Source: Eutreptiella sp. 'Long Island Sound 2002' | Taxonomy: Eukaryota > Euglenozoa > Euglenophyceae > Eutreptiales > Eutreptiaceae | Direction: 5' to 3' | Length of the DNA stretch: 64,000 nucleotides | Assembly: GCA_964036045.1 (NCBI GenBank) | Contig: OZ038382.1 | Span: 108,150,578 to 108,214,577, forward strand | Shown here: positions 20,467 to 31,058 of the stretch, one piece after another | Position numbering within the stretch: the stretch's first letter is position 1 | How the letters are laid out: the number at the start of each line of letters is the position of its first letter | The notes under the pieces: generated by a model | Databases searched by the model: none | What the model was told of the DNA's origin: nothing | What the model saw: only the letters and a program-made list of their open reading frames with translations | Position numbers and translations under genes: made by a program

Positions 20467-21048
20467 TTGGCTGAAAGTACAGGCTTGCACGCCAAAACTT
20501 GTTTTGTGCTTCCCTGGTGGTTAACACCGGTATTTCAAAAAGTTTTTAGCATGAGCATTGCCAACTATGTATTTTTGGTATGGATTCACTGTTTCAATTG
20601 TGGACAAGTCTTCTTTTCTTTTGTGCATGTTGCTTTCCTAAGGTCAGGTATATGGGTGGACAACATTGCCCTCTCTCAATGTAATGGAACATCGCCTGGA
20701 AGTTTTCAAAGTTGCCTAGAAAATGCTCGGAAGTTTTGGCAGCCAGCGGGGGACCCAAAACGCAACCACTATTGCTTGAAATGTTCTATGGACCTTCCAG
20801 CCAACTGTCCCCAGTTAGCTTCGGAAGAAATTTTGGTGCCAATTTGTGAAACGTACCGTGCGATGCGAGTCCCATTTCGTGACGATAAGTGCCAAGCGTT
20901 TCCAAAAATTTCCTGCAAAATGCCCAGCTTTTTCCTGCCACTTTGTACCGACTATGCTGTGCGTGCCAACGCCCTGTGCCTTTCCTATGACTCACTTCCA
21001 CCCAGTGGCCGAGTGCTGAAGAGGTTTCTTATTCTTGGGGTTCCCTGA
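20467..21048 (+). CDS. Unrecognised open frame
   Basis: 193 codons from a non-ATG start. The first third is hydrophobic (VFLVWIHCFNCGQVFFSFVH), the rest Cys-rich (NHYCLKCSMDLPANCPQ). No family is recognised and composition is not clearly coding. Listed because it is the longest frame between 20.2 and 21.1 kb. Confidence 0.2.
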   Translation: MAESTGLHAKTCFVLPWWLTPVFQKVFSMSIANYVFLVWIHCFNCGQVFFSFVHVAFLRSGIWVDNIALSQCNGTSPGSFQSCLENARKFWQPAGDPKRNHYCLKCSMDLPANCPQLASEEILVPICETYRAMRVPFRDDKCQAFPKISCKMPSFFLPLCTDYAVRANALCLSYDSLPPSGRVLKRFLILGVP

Positions 21049-21049
21049 T

Positions 21050-22230
21050 TTTGTTTGGAGAAACCTAGCACGGAGCAACCGTCACCCGGGACAGTGTGAC
21101 GGGATACCCGCATCATGTTGTCGGCCATCTCTTTTTTCGAAGTACAAATGAAAGATTTCGGGTCCGTGGTCCGTAGGACGAGAAAGCTTGGAAGTTCTGT
21201 AAAGTTGCATTTGCTGCGGTCAGGGGGCAGTTGATGTTTTGTTTGGGGGTCCCTCTTTTGGGGTGACGGGGTTGCCTCTTATTCGGGCTAAAGGCTTGGT
21301 TGGTGATGACCTTGCCTTCCCTTCCAACTTCACACACGTTGGGCTTCTCCCCAGATTTGCCCCATAAACAAGCGCAATGCGTGACTCCATCCTAGCAAAC
21401 CGTCACACCTGCACACCTACATTGCAGGCAGCCGCGAAGCCAAGTGCAAAGACGAAGATGGTGCAAAGTCGGAAACCAGATCGTAGCATTCATCACCATG
21501 TGGTGGTTGGTTCTGCCTGTGTGCTTGTGTTATATGAAGTATGGCGGTGCACACGTGCGCTCACCACCTCCAAGCCCTGTTGGAATAAGATGTGTCCGCT
21601 CTGCCTTTCCTAGAGGCAATATTTGCGATGGCCCGACTCAGGGGGGTGGATGTCACTGCACGTGCTATGCAACTATTGCGGCATTTTGCCGCATTACAAA
21701 CCCATACCTCATGATACTAGGGATCATTGTGGTTTGACAGCAGGCTTTGGTGCTTCTTCCGCATTGTGGATATGGCGGCTTTGAATTTTCACCTTTTTTC
21801 ACCCATCTTCACCTTTTTCACACTTTTTTTTTGTTTCTTGCCGCCCTGTGTTCTCCTTTCCAGATTAATGGCGCATTATGATCATGGGGCATGGCCGGAC
21901 GCATTTGGGGGGGGGGCTTAAGTGTCGGACCTGATCCAATGTTAATTTCATCCCACTGTAGGTACCTGAGAAGCCAATGGCTATGTCGTGGTGAATGTCT
22001 ACGTCGCCGGCGTGGCAAATTGGTGATACCGGCCAAACTTTGAATTTTTGGCAAAATATTTAATTCACAGCCTGGATTCTGGTGATTTCAATGTGTCCGC
22101 AAAAAAGAAATTAACGCAAAAAAATCAAATAATTATGGCATTGGGGCACATTGTTGAAGAAATGTAGGCACATTTAAACGAAATTCCTGGGATACATAAA
22201 ACACTGTCCACTGTAGTGTCTTGTGTCAGG
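21050..22230. other. Repetitive/intergenic, no gene recognised
   Basis: Only short frames with biased composition. It contains a G run at 21907-21916. I see no conserved domain. Confidence 0.5.
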
Positions 22231-22234
22231 GAGG

Positions 22235-22312
22235 GCAGATTGGTGCAGTAGTACAGTGGTATATGCACAGCCTTGAGAAATCCTGGGTTCCATCCCGGGT
22301 GGACGCAAATTG
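22235..22312 (+). repeat. tRNA-derived SINE-like sequence
   Basis: TAGTACAGTGG fits box A and TGGGTTCCATCCCGGG fits a T-arm with box B, about 36 bases apart. The T stem pairs well, but D and acceptor stems do not fold as a tRNA. An A/T-rich tail follows. Confidence 0.45.
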
Positions 22313-22689
22313 CTTGCGCTTTTTTGTGGCCATCAGTCCTGTTGTCAAATTGCTGGCAAAAAGACGCAAAAAGAAAAATCTGGCCAAATAAATCGCAGAA
22401 ATTCAATTAAATATAGCCTTTGCTAGGGTTAAATTGGGTGCCGCAAAATGCCTATTTACCGAAAGAATCGCAAAAAAAAATATCCTTTCAGTTTTTTTGG
22501 ACAAAAACAATTTTTTTTGCTAAATATCAATTCCAATCTCCAAACGCAAAAATTTAAGTTGTACAAAAGTTCGCGGTTTGCCCGGTACCCGTATTGATGC
22601 TTTTTTGTGCTGAAAATTTTCGGTTGAAGTATGGGCATGCTAGCACACTCCCTCATGACATTATGTTTCAATTCCTCTTCTTCGTGAAG

Positions 22690-22711
22690 CTTAGGAGGCC
22701 TTAATTGCCCG
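22690..22711 (+). repeat. 22-bp inverted repeat, left copy
   Basis: Begins CTTAGGAGGCCTTAATTGCC. Its exact reverse complement is at 29219-29240, about 6.5 kb away, with ORF-B copy 3 in between. These could be element termini or two copies of a short near-palindromic repeat. Confidence 0.6.
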
Positions 22712-22903
22712 CCCTAGTGACCCTCAAGAAGTTGAATTTGTCACCCCGAACTGGGGTGTTTTTGTAGGGTATGAACTGCAGGGGGGGGGGGGGGGGGTCA
22801 CTGTTTCAGTTTGTGTTTTAAAAGCCATTTTTTGAACCATACCAATGTTCCAACTCCGAATAGTCAATTTCAACCCCGAAGTCAGCCAAATTCCAAAAAT
22901 GAA

Positions 22904-22988
22904 GCGAAATTTCGCCATTCCTTTAAACTTGGCCGATATCATACCCTTTTTTCACGCATTTTTTCACTCATGAGACGCGAAATTTCGT
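22904..22988. repeat. Two GCGAAATTTCGC-type palindromes
   Basis: GCGAAATTTCGC at 22904-22915 and a CGAAATTTCG core at 22978-22987, 74 bp apart, in AT-rich non-coding sequence. Same core as the motifs near the module at 0.9-5.4 kb. Confidence 0.65.
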
Positions 22989-23639
22989 CACTCCTTCAAA
23001 TTATTGCCCTTATTGTGTATTTGCATTTTTGTATGTTGATTTGACTTGATTTGTACCGAAATTTGTGCCTTTGATGAATATTATGAACATTCGGACAATC
23101 TTGGTATGCAGTATGTGTCCATGTTCTGAGGCAAATATCTGAATATATGCTGTGAGCTGACCACAGGACATGGATCCGGCACTGCTAAGGGTGGTTGTGG
23201 CAAGTTGTGAGTTTCAGAACGTTGATGACCTCATGACGGATGTTGTCAATGGGGGCTCTGCAAGGTTATTTGCTGTCTAGGCCCTGCCCTGGAGACCCAA
23301 ATTAAATCCAATATATTTAATTTTGGCCCAAAATTAATTGATTAAACCAAAGTTGCCGCTTTTTGCAGGGGGTTAGGGGCGTCGCCTGGGAAAAATTTCA
23401 CCCCCATGGGGTGCCTTGTGCGTTTGTCCGCCATTTTACCCCGTGGGTGGGTGGGGGGGTCCATCCGTGTTGATGTGTAAAAATATTAAGATTGCCCTCG
23501 GCTTTTAAATTTGAGATTAATTTTTGGTTAAAAATTTGCAGATTTTAAATATTATGCGTCCCCGGGATTAACAATTAAACCAAGAAAATTGAAGCCAACT
23601 TTCCAAAATTGAAATTTCCCTGCACAAGCACAACAACAC

Positions 23640-23704
23640 ATAGCCCTTATACCCCCACCCCACCGCCTTATTTACACTCACACACACACACACACACACA
23701 CACC

Positions 23705-23741
<37 letters not shown>

Positions 23742-23981
23742 TTCGTGAGGGAAACAAGAACCAACCCAATGCGGACACAAACACACACCACCATCTTACA
23801 TTATACCCCCCTCTTACCTTATACCTCCCCGACCCCTCCTCCACCCGTTCTGCACACACACACACGCACACAACGATTAATGTTTGGGAGGGTATGCCCC
23901 TTTCTTGTTGCAGGTGGACGGGACAGCCCAATGCAGAGCCAAGAGAAAGAGGTTGGAGGTATGGCTGTGTGTGCATGTGTG

Positions 23982-24012
<31 letters not shown>

Positions 24013-25336
24013 TCATTGTGGCTAGGCCCCAAAGCAGGTTAAGGGGCTAGTTCACACGTTGCTTTGCGGTATCGTGGCGTTTGGGGTTGTGGTGTGTGGG
24101 TGGGGCGTGGGGATGTGGTATCAAGGGGTGTGGTGTGTGGGGCTGTGGTGTGTGAGGCTGTGGTGTGTGAGGGTGTGGTTTCTAGGGCTTTGGTGTGTGT
24201 AGCTGTGGTTTGTGGGGCTGTGGTGTGCGGGGGGGGGGGGGTCCCTAGGGCTTTAGTATTTGGCGTTGTTGTTTACCTACACAGAAATGGGTGCAAGGCG
24301 TCACAAAGGGGGCGTAAATGAATTTTTTGCACGACATTTTTGAATTTTTTTGTTTAAAATTTAAACTTAAATTTTGGGATTTCAAATTTTTTCTGTGCCG
24401 GCGGTCCAAATTTTAAATGTTAAACCAAAGAATTTAAACAAGGTGGTGCAAATTTTCAACAAAGGCACGCAAACGTACCTCTCAAAAATTTTGACAGCCC
24501 AGGGCCTAGCAGACGTCCATGGCCAGCCAAAAGTTGGAGGGGGTGTTCGGGGGTGGGAGTGGGGGGCTGTTGTGTGTTGCAGCCACCAGAATTGCTGCAA
24601 TATAGTACAGACAGTACAGTACAATACAATACACGGTACACCACAGCACAACACAGTACACAATACAGTACAGGACATGACAACACAGCTCAGCACAGTA
24701 GAGTACAGTACAGTGCAGTACAGCACAGCATTGCTTAACACCCGACCCCCCCTAGTGCTTGTGCCTGCACCTGTGCCTCTTGTGCCTCCTTTTCCCTCCT
24801 CCTCCTCTCCCTTTCCACCTGCAAGAAAAACAAGTTAAAATTTAACAACTGGTCTAAAATGCTTGGTTTAAATTTTAATTGCGGCGGTCCGGCGTAAATT
24901 TCAAATGTTAGGGACCGCCGCATTTAAATTTTATACCGAATCCATGCTGCACACACCACAACCCCCCACCCTCCCCCCCCCACCACCACAGCCCTAGGAA
25001 CCACACCCCCACACACCACAGCCCTAGAAACCACAGCCCAATACACCACAGCTGCACAAACCACAGCGCCACACACCACACCCCACAGCCCTAGAAACCA
25101 CACCATCACACCCCACACCCCCACACACCACAACCCCCCACACCACAATACCAGGGGCAATCTACCACCCACAACCTTGCCACAAGGAACACAGACACAC
25201 ACACATACACACACACACACACACAGGAACATACCTCCAACCCTTTTCTGTTGGTTCTTTCATCGTTGCATTTTAGCCTCCACCTGCAGCAAAAAAGGGG
25301 CATACCCTCCCAAACCTTAAGTGTTGTTGTTGTGTG

Positions 25337-25372
<36 letters not shown>

Positions 25373-25400
25373 TGCGTGTGTGCATGTGTGTGTACATAGG
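23640..25400. repeat. Imperfect ~1.7-kb inverted repeat with microsatellites
   Basis: The left arm contains, in order, a CA/TG-rich block, GTTTGGGAGGGTATGCCCCT (about 23883), GTTGGAGGTATG (about 23954), a TG run, and a GGGCTGTGGTGTGTG minisatellite (24070-24240). The right arm has the same blocks in reverse order and on the other strand: the CCACAGCCC minisatellite at 24980-25130, CATACCTCCAACCC (about 25230), AGGGGCATACCCTCCCAAAC (about 25297), then a GT run. The centre includes an ACAGT-type repeat at 24600-24730. CGGCGGTCC also occurs on both sides of the centre (24400 and, inverted, near 24915). Confidence 0.75.
23681..23740 (+). repeat. CA dinucleotide microsatellite
   Basis: About 60 bp of CA repeats with a few interruptions. 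A complementary TG run is at 23980-24012 and GT runs are at 25327-25396. Confidence 0.9.
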
Positions 25401-25439
25401 GGGCTGGGGGTTACTAGTAGGGTGGCCCTAGGGATGGTT

Positions 25440-26100
25440 TAGAAGCCGAAAATACTAATGAGGACCCCCCCCCCCGGTCCAACGAAACATTTTCTCTAGG
25501 AACAAATAGAATTTTGTAATACGCAGGCCATGATGGGGCCATTTTGGGTCTATAGAGCCCACTATGGGCAATGTAGTGACATCTCTAAGGCGATACACAA
25601 GGGGGCGGTCAGCCCTAGTAGGGGGACTTCACCGGGCACCAAACGTGTTGCTCAATAGTCAAAAATTGATTGCAAAACCTACGAAAAAAGTGTGCATTGA
25701 TTTCTGAGCACATCTTTTTGTGTTTAAAATTTAGCTTAAATTCTCGGGTTTTTTAATTTTTAGTCGATTTTTCCGTTTTAAACGAAGCAAATTTGAAACG
25801 AAATGGGCGAATATCAATGCAACACAAGAGGGCCAAATACGGAAAGGTTCTCAGCCCATATAGTGGCCAAAGCGGATATATCTTTATGCCCGCACGAGAC
25901 CATCCCAATTACCAACAGATAGGCGGGTGTACGCCCCATTTTCCATGGTAGGGGATTCGACTGGATAATGGGGTCCAACTCCCACCCGCACGCGTATATG
26001 CATCCCCACATACAATAAACGTGAGGGGCCACCCCCCATTAATGGTGTCCAGTCGTGGTGGACGCGATTGAATGTACTAGGCCCACAAGTGCACGGGCCA
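25440..26100. other. Intergenic, no gene recognised
   Basis: AT-rich sequence with a C run at 25466. No coding region, RNA or clear repeat is seen. Confidence 0.5.
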
Positions 26101-26138
26101 ACTATGGCCACTAGCGGGGGGGGGGGGGGGGGGCATAG

Positions 26139-26480
26139 TCACGGGCGGTCACGGGCTTCACCGCCTCTACTAGCTTGGTGCAAACAAGGGAGGGGTCGCG
26201 TAACCTTGGTGGCCTCCACCCATCGGGCCAAAGGTGATGATGCCACACACTCACCAAGGAGTCGGGAGATCAATGGGTCCCGTAGACTCTTGGCTCCACT
26301 CAAACGCACAAGCGTCATACTAATCTCGAGAATGGTATCCCGGGAGAAAGGCATAACAAACAAGAGCTACACAACAGAAAAGTGGGTGCGGAGTGGGGTT
26401 GGAGGTGGACCCAAGGAGAGGGGGTAGGGGTTGAAAACCCAACACCTAGGCAATCTAACATCTCTACAAACCAAACCCAT
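26139..26480 (-). pseudogene. MPFS-family remnant, copy ii
   Basis: On the - strand an ATG at 26354 begins MPFSRDTILEISMTLVRLSG, then GAKSLRDPLISRLLGE, closely matching the copy at 32755 (+). The match extends through SSPLARWVEATKV. The 5' flank is also alike, with CAACCCCACTCC and TGTGTAGCTCTTGTT before the ATG. The frame ends at about 26139, so only the N-terminal ~70 residues remain. Confidence 0.7.
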
Positions 26481-26640
26481 TGTCCAACATTGTACCACAT
26501 AAAACAACCACGGGACCCTAGCATCCGCATGCAAATAGCATTGCAAAGGTTTAAAATTTGGAAATTTTCGGTTTAACATGTTAAAAGTTGTCGTTTAAAT
26601 TTTAATGACCTTCAAAAATTAAAGTTGAAAATTTAACATA

Positions 26641-27203
26641 TTGGATTTAACGTGGGTCTCTAGGGTGGCAATGCGAACAAATCGACGCTCACCGATCTCA
26701 CCCGCGTTGGTACACTGTTTTCTCAAATCAATTGATATGCTTGTGGCGACTTGTGAGAAAGATGGCAACCCCTCATCCACAACCCAGGATGTACTAGTGC
26801 CTATTTCATTCAGCGGGAGGAGACACCGATTGTTGGCTCCCACAAGACTTGTGCATGCAGCTATGCCGTCACTTACTGCCAATGCACTACACTAAGCAAC
26901 TTGGCTTTGGCAAAGCATGCGGAACCACCAGATGGCGCTCTGGTACGACAACTGGGTGAAAGAGAATTACGGGGTGGACCCGCTGCATCTTGACCACTCC
27001 ATAAATTGCACAGCCGTGGCCGTGTTACATTTGCTAGCGCTACCACACTGAAGCTGCGGCTGGAGGATTTGGCAAGGGTGCCTTCCGTGAGGATCATCAA
27101 AGGAATACTGGTCTGGCTTGACAATTGTATGTTGCTGCATGCGCACCTACACGTGTGTCTTTTTTGTACTGTCCTAGAGACAAATTTTGTTCTGCTATCC
27201 ATT
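26641..27203 (+). pseudogene. Coding-like sequence upstream of the inverted ORF-B segment
   Basis: Short frames with plausible composition (TLKLRLEDLARVPSVRIIKG near 27055). By position this would be the 5' part of ORF-B copy 3, but I cannot align it securely with copies 1 or 2. Confidence 0.25.
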
Positions 27204-28043
27204 AGATTGGAGCCACAGAATCAGCCTCTCTTAGAGTACCAGTTGTGAGCTCAATAGTTTCCTTTGGTAGTTCGTCAACCGCAGCTTTGAGGAAACCTAA
27301 TACAACCGAAATTTCTGACTTGAGACGAATGTGGAGCTGAACAGCCAGATTTGGGGAGGAGGACCCCACCAGCACCCAATTTGTAAGATTCATAGGGACT
27401 TTCAGAACCTCCAGCACCCATTGAATAGCCTCAGGACACAAAATACTGGGTAATGGGGCTTCACTGAACGTAACGTACATCGGCAGCTAAACGGATGGTG
27501 CAAATTGGAGAAAATGACGGGAGTGGCGAAATTTTGCTCCATTGTGAGATTTAGGTTTCTTGGGGGTACAACACACAAGGGGCAATCCTTTCTTGAAATT
27601 GGAGTCAACGTGACAATCGTCATCACTGATTGCATCATCGTGAAATTCGGATAGCCGCTGCCAGTGTTGTACACCATGACACTCACCTGATTCACTCCCT
27701 CCTCAACTAGGTGAGTCTGAAGCTCACTCATGATGATTCGAACGTCCGCCAATTCACCACCAACCACCAATGGTTTCCCCATTGAAACATGTTGCACAGC
27801 CAGAGGTGGCAGACCCATGGACCAGCCTTTTGGAACCTCAACGACACCCATTATGAACGGCAACCCAACGACGTGAGCAATCAAAATGGTAGTAGGCTTC
27901 GGAAGACGAAGCTGAAAGGGGGACATTATAAACATTACAAACTCCAGTTGCCATCTCAAAGGGTCGAGATTCTTTTTCTCACGTTCACTTGCTAGTCTCC
28001 TTGCCGCACAAAAGACATGCTGACCACCAATGATGCCCACTGC
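27204..28043 (-). pseudogene. ORF-B copy 3, inverted segment (methyltransferase-like region)
   Basis: Read on the - strand: GIIGGQHVFCAARRLASE near 28010, a motif that recalls ParB/sulfiredoxin-type G-x-H signatures; then LPFIMGVVEVPKGW and GELADVRIIMSELQTHLVEE (methyltransferase-like), then after a gap EAIQWVLEVLKVP, NWVLVGSSSPNL and READSVAPI. Each aligns in the same order with copy 1 (LPFVCILIEVP, GEIADVRACV, TWVMVCTQQPDF, DTVAPI). The sequence that follows DTVAPI in copy 1 is found here on the + strand from 28046. The segment is therefore inverted relative to the rest of the copy. Confidence 0.6.
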
Positions 28044-28045
28044 AG

Positions 28046-28341
28046 CACTGAAGTTTGTGTTCCCGCAACTGGACAAGGGTGTGCCCGTCGACAGGACTGG
28101 AATCGCTTATGTACCTGATGACCCTGATGAACAGGACTGCATGGATAGTATGCCAGACGTGGATGCCAAGCCTAAGGGAACCCCAAAGCCAAAGGCATCT
28201 AAGCCAAACTCCAAGAAGGGGACTGCCAGCAATCCCCCCGGTGTCGATGCAAGTGGCAGTACCGAACCCCAAGCAACGCCTACAAAAAGGGCTCGATCAC
28301 CCTCTTTTGAGGCTCCAGTGGCGCAGGATGATGAGGGGTAG
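28046..28341 (+). pseudogene. ORF-B copy 3, C-terminal segment
   Basis: PQLDKGVPVDRTGIAYV aligns with EDLGDGFPVDCTGRRYV of copy 1 (about 3500). A tail with KGTPKPKASKPNSKKG and PTKRARSPSFE ends at TAG 28339. Basic tails of this kind close all ORF-B copies; nuclear localisation or DNA binding is a possible role. Confidence 0.55.
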
Positions 28342-28878
28342 ACACAACAGCAGAGTCAGTAGTCGGTCACGCCACACAAAGGAAGTACGCATCCACTCTT
28401 TGAGCCGAAAGGACAGTCACCGTCACCAGAGGTATGGGAGAACTTTGCGAATTTGGTGAGTGGTGGGACCACATCAGCAGCCTAGCCACCTCAGCAACCT
28501 CAAAAAGGACCGCGTTTGGGGAACAAACGACGACGGTGATTTAGTGTTGACTGCTATGAGCGACATTGGTGACTGCATAACCACCATGCTCTGAGCAATT
28601 GAGTTGAATTTTAATTTGTGTCCGACTTTATTCGATTTATTATTCTCCCTGATTTGTTATTCTGACTCACCCTTTGTGGGTGTTGGCACATGGAATTGCC
28701 TTTTGTAGGCAACATTTGGTAGTTTTTGTGATCTATGTTTGTGTATTGATTGATTATAAATAGTTCCTTATGGTTCGAATGTATGTCTGTGATATCATGT
28801 ATTCATCTTGTACTGTGGCAAGCAGGCAATGGACTGACAGTATTTTATACCTCAATATGCTGCATTTTGCCAAATGTG

Positions 28879-28890
28879 GCGAAATTTCGC
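28879..28890. repeat. Palindrome GCGAAATTTCGC downstream of ORF-B copy 3
   Basis: Same 12-nt core as at 22904 and the centre of the palindrome at 981. It lies in the 3' flank, as the motifs at 5312-5400 do in copy 1. Confidence 0.65.
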
Positions 28891-29218
28891 ATCTCATTGA
28901 AATTCTTTGAAAATGGGGGTCCGTTTCACCATGCATCAGTGTACTGTTTCACAGAGTGTCACCTCTACACAACAGAAACCCTTCAGTGGACAATGCAATT
29001 TGTCCTTCAGTGCTATTTCTTTGAATTTGGATGCCTGTTTTTGGATGGTTTACAAGTGTTTTCAATTGCAGGCAAAAAGGGCCAGGTGGACAATATGGGG
29101 CGTGATTTAAGTCAAAAACTTCACTCCTTGTGCGCTGTGTGCAATTGGGGGGTAGTAATTCACTATTTTTTTCATCCCATGAATGGCCTTCATTTCGCAG
29201 ATCCCCCCCCCCACCCCC

Positions 29219-29240
29219 CGGGCAATTAAGGCCTCCTAAG
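29219..29240 (-). repeat. 22-bp inverted repeat, right copy
   Basis: GGCAATTAAGGCCTCCTAAG occupies 29221-29240, the exact reverse complement of 22690-22709; the match extends two further bases. Confidence 0.6.
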
Positions 29241-29640
29241 TGAAGCACACACACCTGATGGATGTGCCCATCTTGTTTCCAGAGCACTGGAATGCTCCAA
29301 GGATGCTTGGTGGGCAAGTGTGCATTGTGTGATCAGCAAAAGGGGTACAATGATGTTCATGTTGTCAATAGGGCACCTATTGAGCACTTGTGTGAATGCA
29401 TGTGTACCTACGGTTCGCTGGTGGCTAAGTGGACTTGTGAAAGTGAGGTTCATTAGCGGTTCATCTGTGGTTTGCCTTTGTGCTGGTTTTTTGTCCTTTT
29501 TGCATGCTAGGTAATTTTTTTGTGTGTTTAGGTGATTTGCATTGATATTTGGTGACAATTGTCAGCGGCCGTTTTTTTTCCCACAGGTTAATTCGACTCA
29601 CCCGACCCAATGAGTCCCAATGGAACGCTCACTTATCTCT

Positions 29641-29690
29641 CAATGAAACTTTCACTAAGCTTTCACTAAGCTTTCACTTAGCTTTCCGTG
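29641..29690 (+). repeat. Short direct repeats CTTTCACTAAG
   Basis: Three consecutive near-identical 11-12-nt units followed by a variant CTTTCACTTAG. Confidence 0.6.
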
Positions 29691-29888
29691 AGAGTCAAAT
29701 TTGATTGGTTTTGGGCGAAGTGAAGGTTCACTCATGGTTAGTTGAGTTGTAGACGGCCAACCCCCTCTATCCCGTTTCTTCCATCCACCGCCACCATTCC
29801 CACCCCTCCCTTCCACACCTCTTTTCGCCTTCTCGTCACAGGTTGCCTCGTTAGCTAGCGCTTACGAGCTCAGTGCCCTGGCACCAAC

Positions 29889-30761
29889 TTGCTTTCCAAG
29901 AATCCAAATAAACAAAAACGAGATGAGCAAAATGCATTTGTTGCACATCAAGTCATCTCCATACAACAAGTGTATTTATCTAAGGGGTGGTATATTTTTC
30001 ATTTTGACGGCTTAGCCAAGCCCCACCCCAAGGGGGGCATGGTGGGTGACTGCGGCAGCTGCCATGTTGGGCTTTGGGATCTTTCCTCACCACTAGATAA
30101 CCTAGAGAAACAAACAAATAACAAGGTTGAATTAAAGGTGGTAACCTTAGCAGTGGTAAAAGTCACGTGAGAAACAGTAATCTTTGGGGACTCTCAATAC
30201 GTACTCGATGGAGTAGCACAAAAAGCATACAAGTGGCGTAGACAAGAATGGTGCCTCTCCACGGGCCTAGTCTTGAATTCTGATCTTTGGGAAGCAATGT
30301 TGCTCGCCATAGACTCAGTGTAGCATGTGATCCGATGGGCATGGTCCCCCTCCCACCAAGGGATTCCAGGCAACGAGCACGCAGATGTGCTAGCGGAACA
30401 GGGCTCCTACTATACCCCTCGCCGGAAAAAGCCGAACCCCCCCAATGACCGCAGCCCGCTGGTGCCAGGTAAACTGTGCAGGCCGCGGCCGTACACGTAC
30501 AATACAAATGAAGACTGCCCCATGGTAGTGGCGTTGTTCAACACCACGGACCAAGAAAGTTCAGACAGCTCGTCAGATGATGCAACGGTGTCCCCATCCC
30601 CGTCCTTGCTAGCACTGTGTGTTGTGCTGGGCACCCCACTACCCCGGGCTTCACCGTCGCCTAGGGCAGTTTGGCAGGCACTAGGCTTCAAGCCCGTGAC
30701 TGCAGACTCTCAACAGTTGAGGGGCAAGGAAGCCCTTTCGCCGGCTTGCCAACCCTTCTGA
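29889..30761 (+). pseudogene. RNase H-containing retroelement remnant
   Basis: All RNase H motifs lie in one frame: IFHFDGLAKP (first Asp), NNKVELKVVTLAV (Glu), VIFGDSQYVLDG (second Asp), the handle-like AYKWRRQEW, and SPSHQGIPGNEHADVLAEQG (His, last Asp). Two nonsense codons interrupt, TGA 30168 and TAG 30321. A tail with Ser/Asp clusters (QESSDSSSDDATVS) runs to TGA 30759. No reverse transcriptase is readable upstream, so this is a 3' fragment. The tail resembles that after the LINE RNase H at 12.6 kb. Confidence 0.7.
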
Positions 30762-30785
30762 CTACGCTTTCTCTCTGTCCAGGAC

Positions 30786-31058
30786 ATGGAACCTGTGGAC
30801 CCGGTTCAACGCGTTCTTTTCAGTGACAAGGAGGACGAGAGCAATGATGTCAGTGACAGGTCAGTCCCCATGCGCAAGCGCAACAAGCCGCACTACCCCA
30901 GGGTAAGATTTCTTGCTGGCGCTCACTCAAAGGCTTGCACACCACACACAGGACGAGGTGGCAAAAGCCCCCCCACCCTGACCCTAGACCCATGCTTCCC
31001 TTTCGAAGCACGTCATCTTAGGTGCGCAAGTTACCTAGGGAAGGAGGGTAAGGATTAG
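30786..31058 (+). CDS. Small ORF downstream of the RNase H remnant
   Basis: ATG 30786. MEPVDPVQRVLFSDKEDESN is acidic and is followed by PMRKRNKPHYPRVRFLAG. It could be a small element-encoded protein or the continuation of the retroelement polyprotein. No family is recognised. Confidence 0.3.
   Translation: MEPVDPVQRVLFSDKEDESNDVSDRSVPMRKRNKPHYPRVRFLAGAHSKACTPHTGRGGKSPPTLTLDPCFPFEARHLRCASYLGKEGKD

Noticed and set aside
23568-24050. Open frames of His/Thr or Cys/Val repeats
   Set aside because: Translations of CA/TG microsatellites.
28749-29229. 160-codon + strand frame downstream of ORF-B copy 3
   Set aside because: Cys/Phe-rich with no domain, and it runs through the palindrome at 28879 and into a C run, so it is probably flank.
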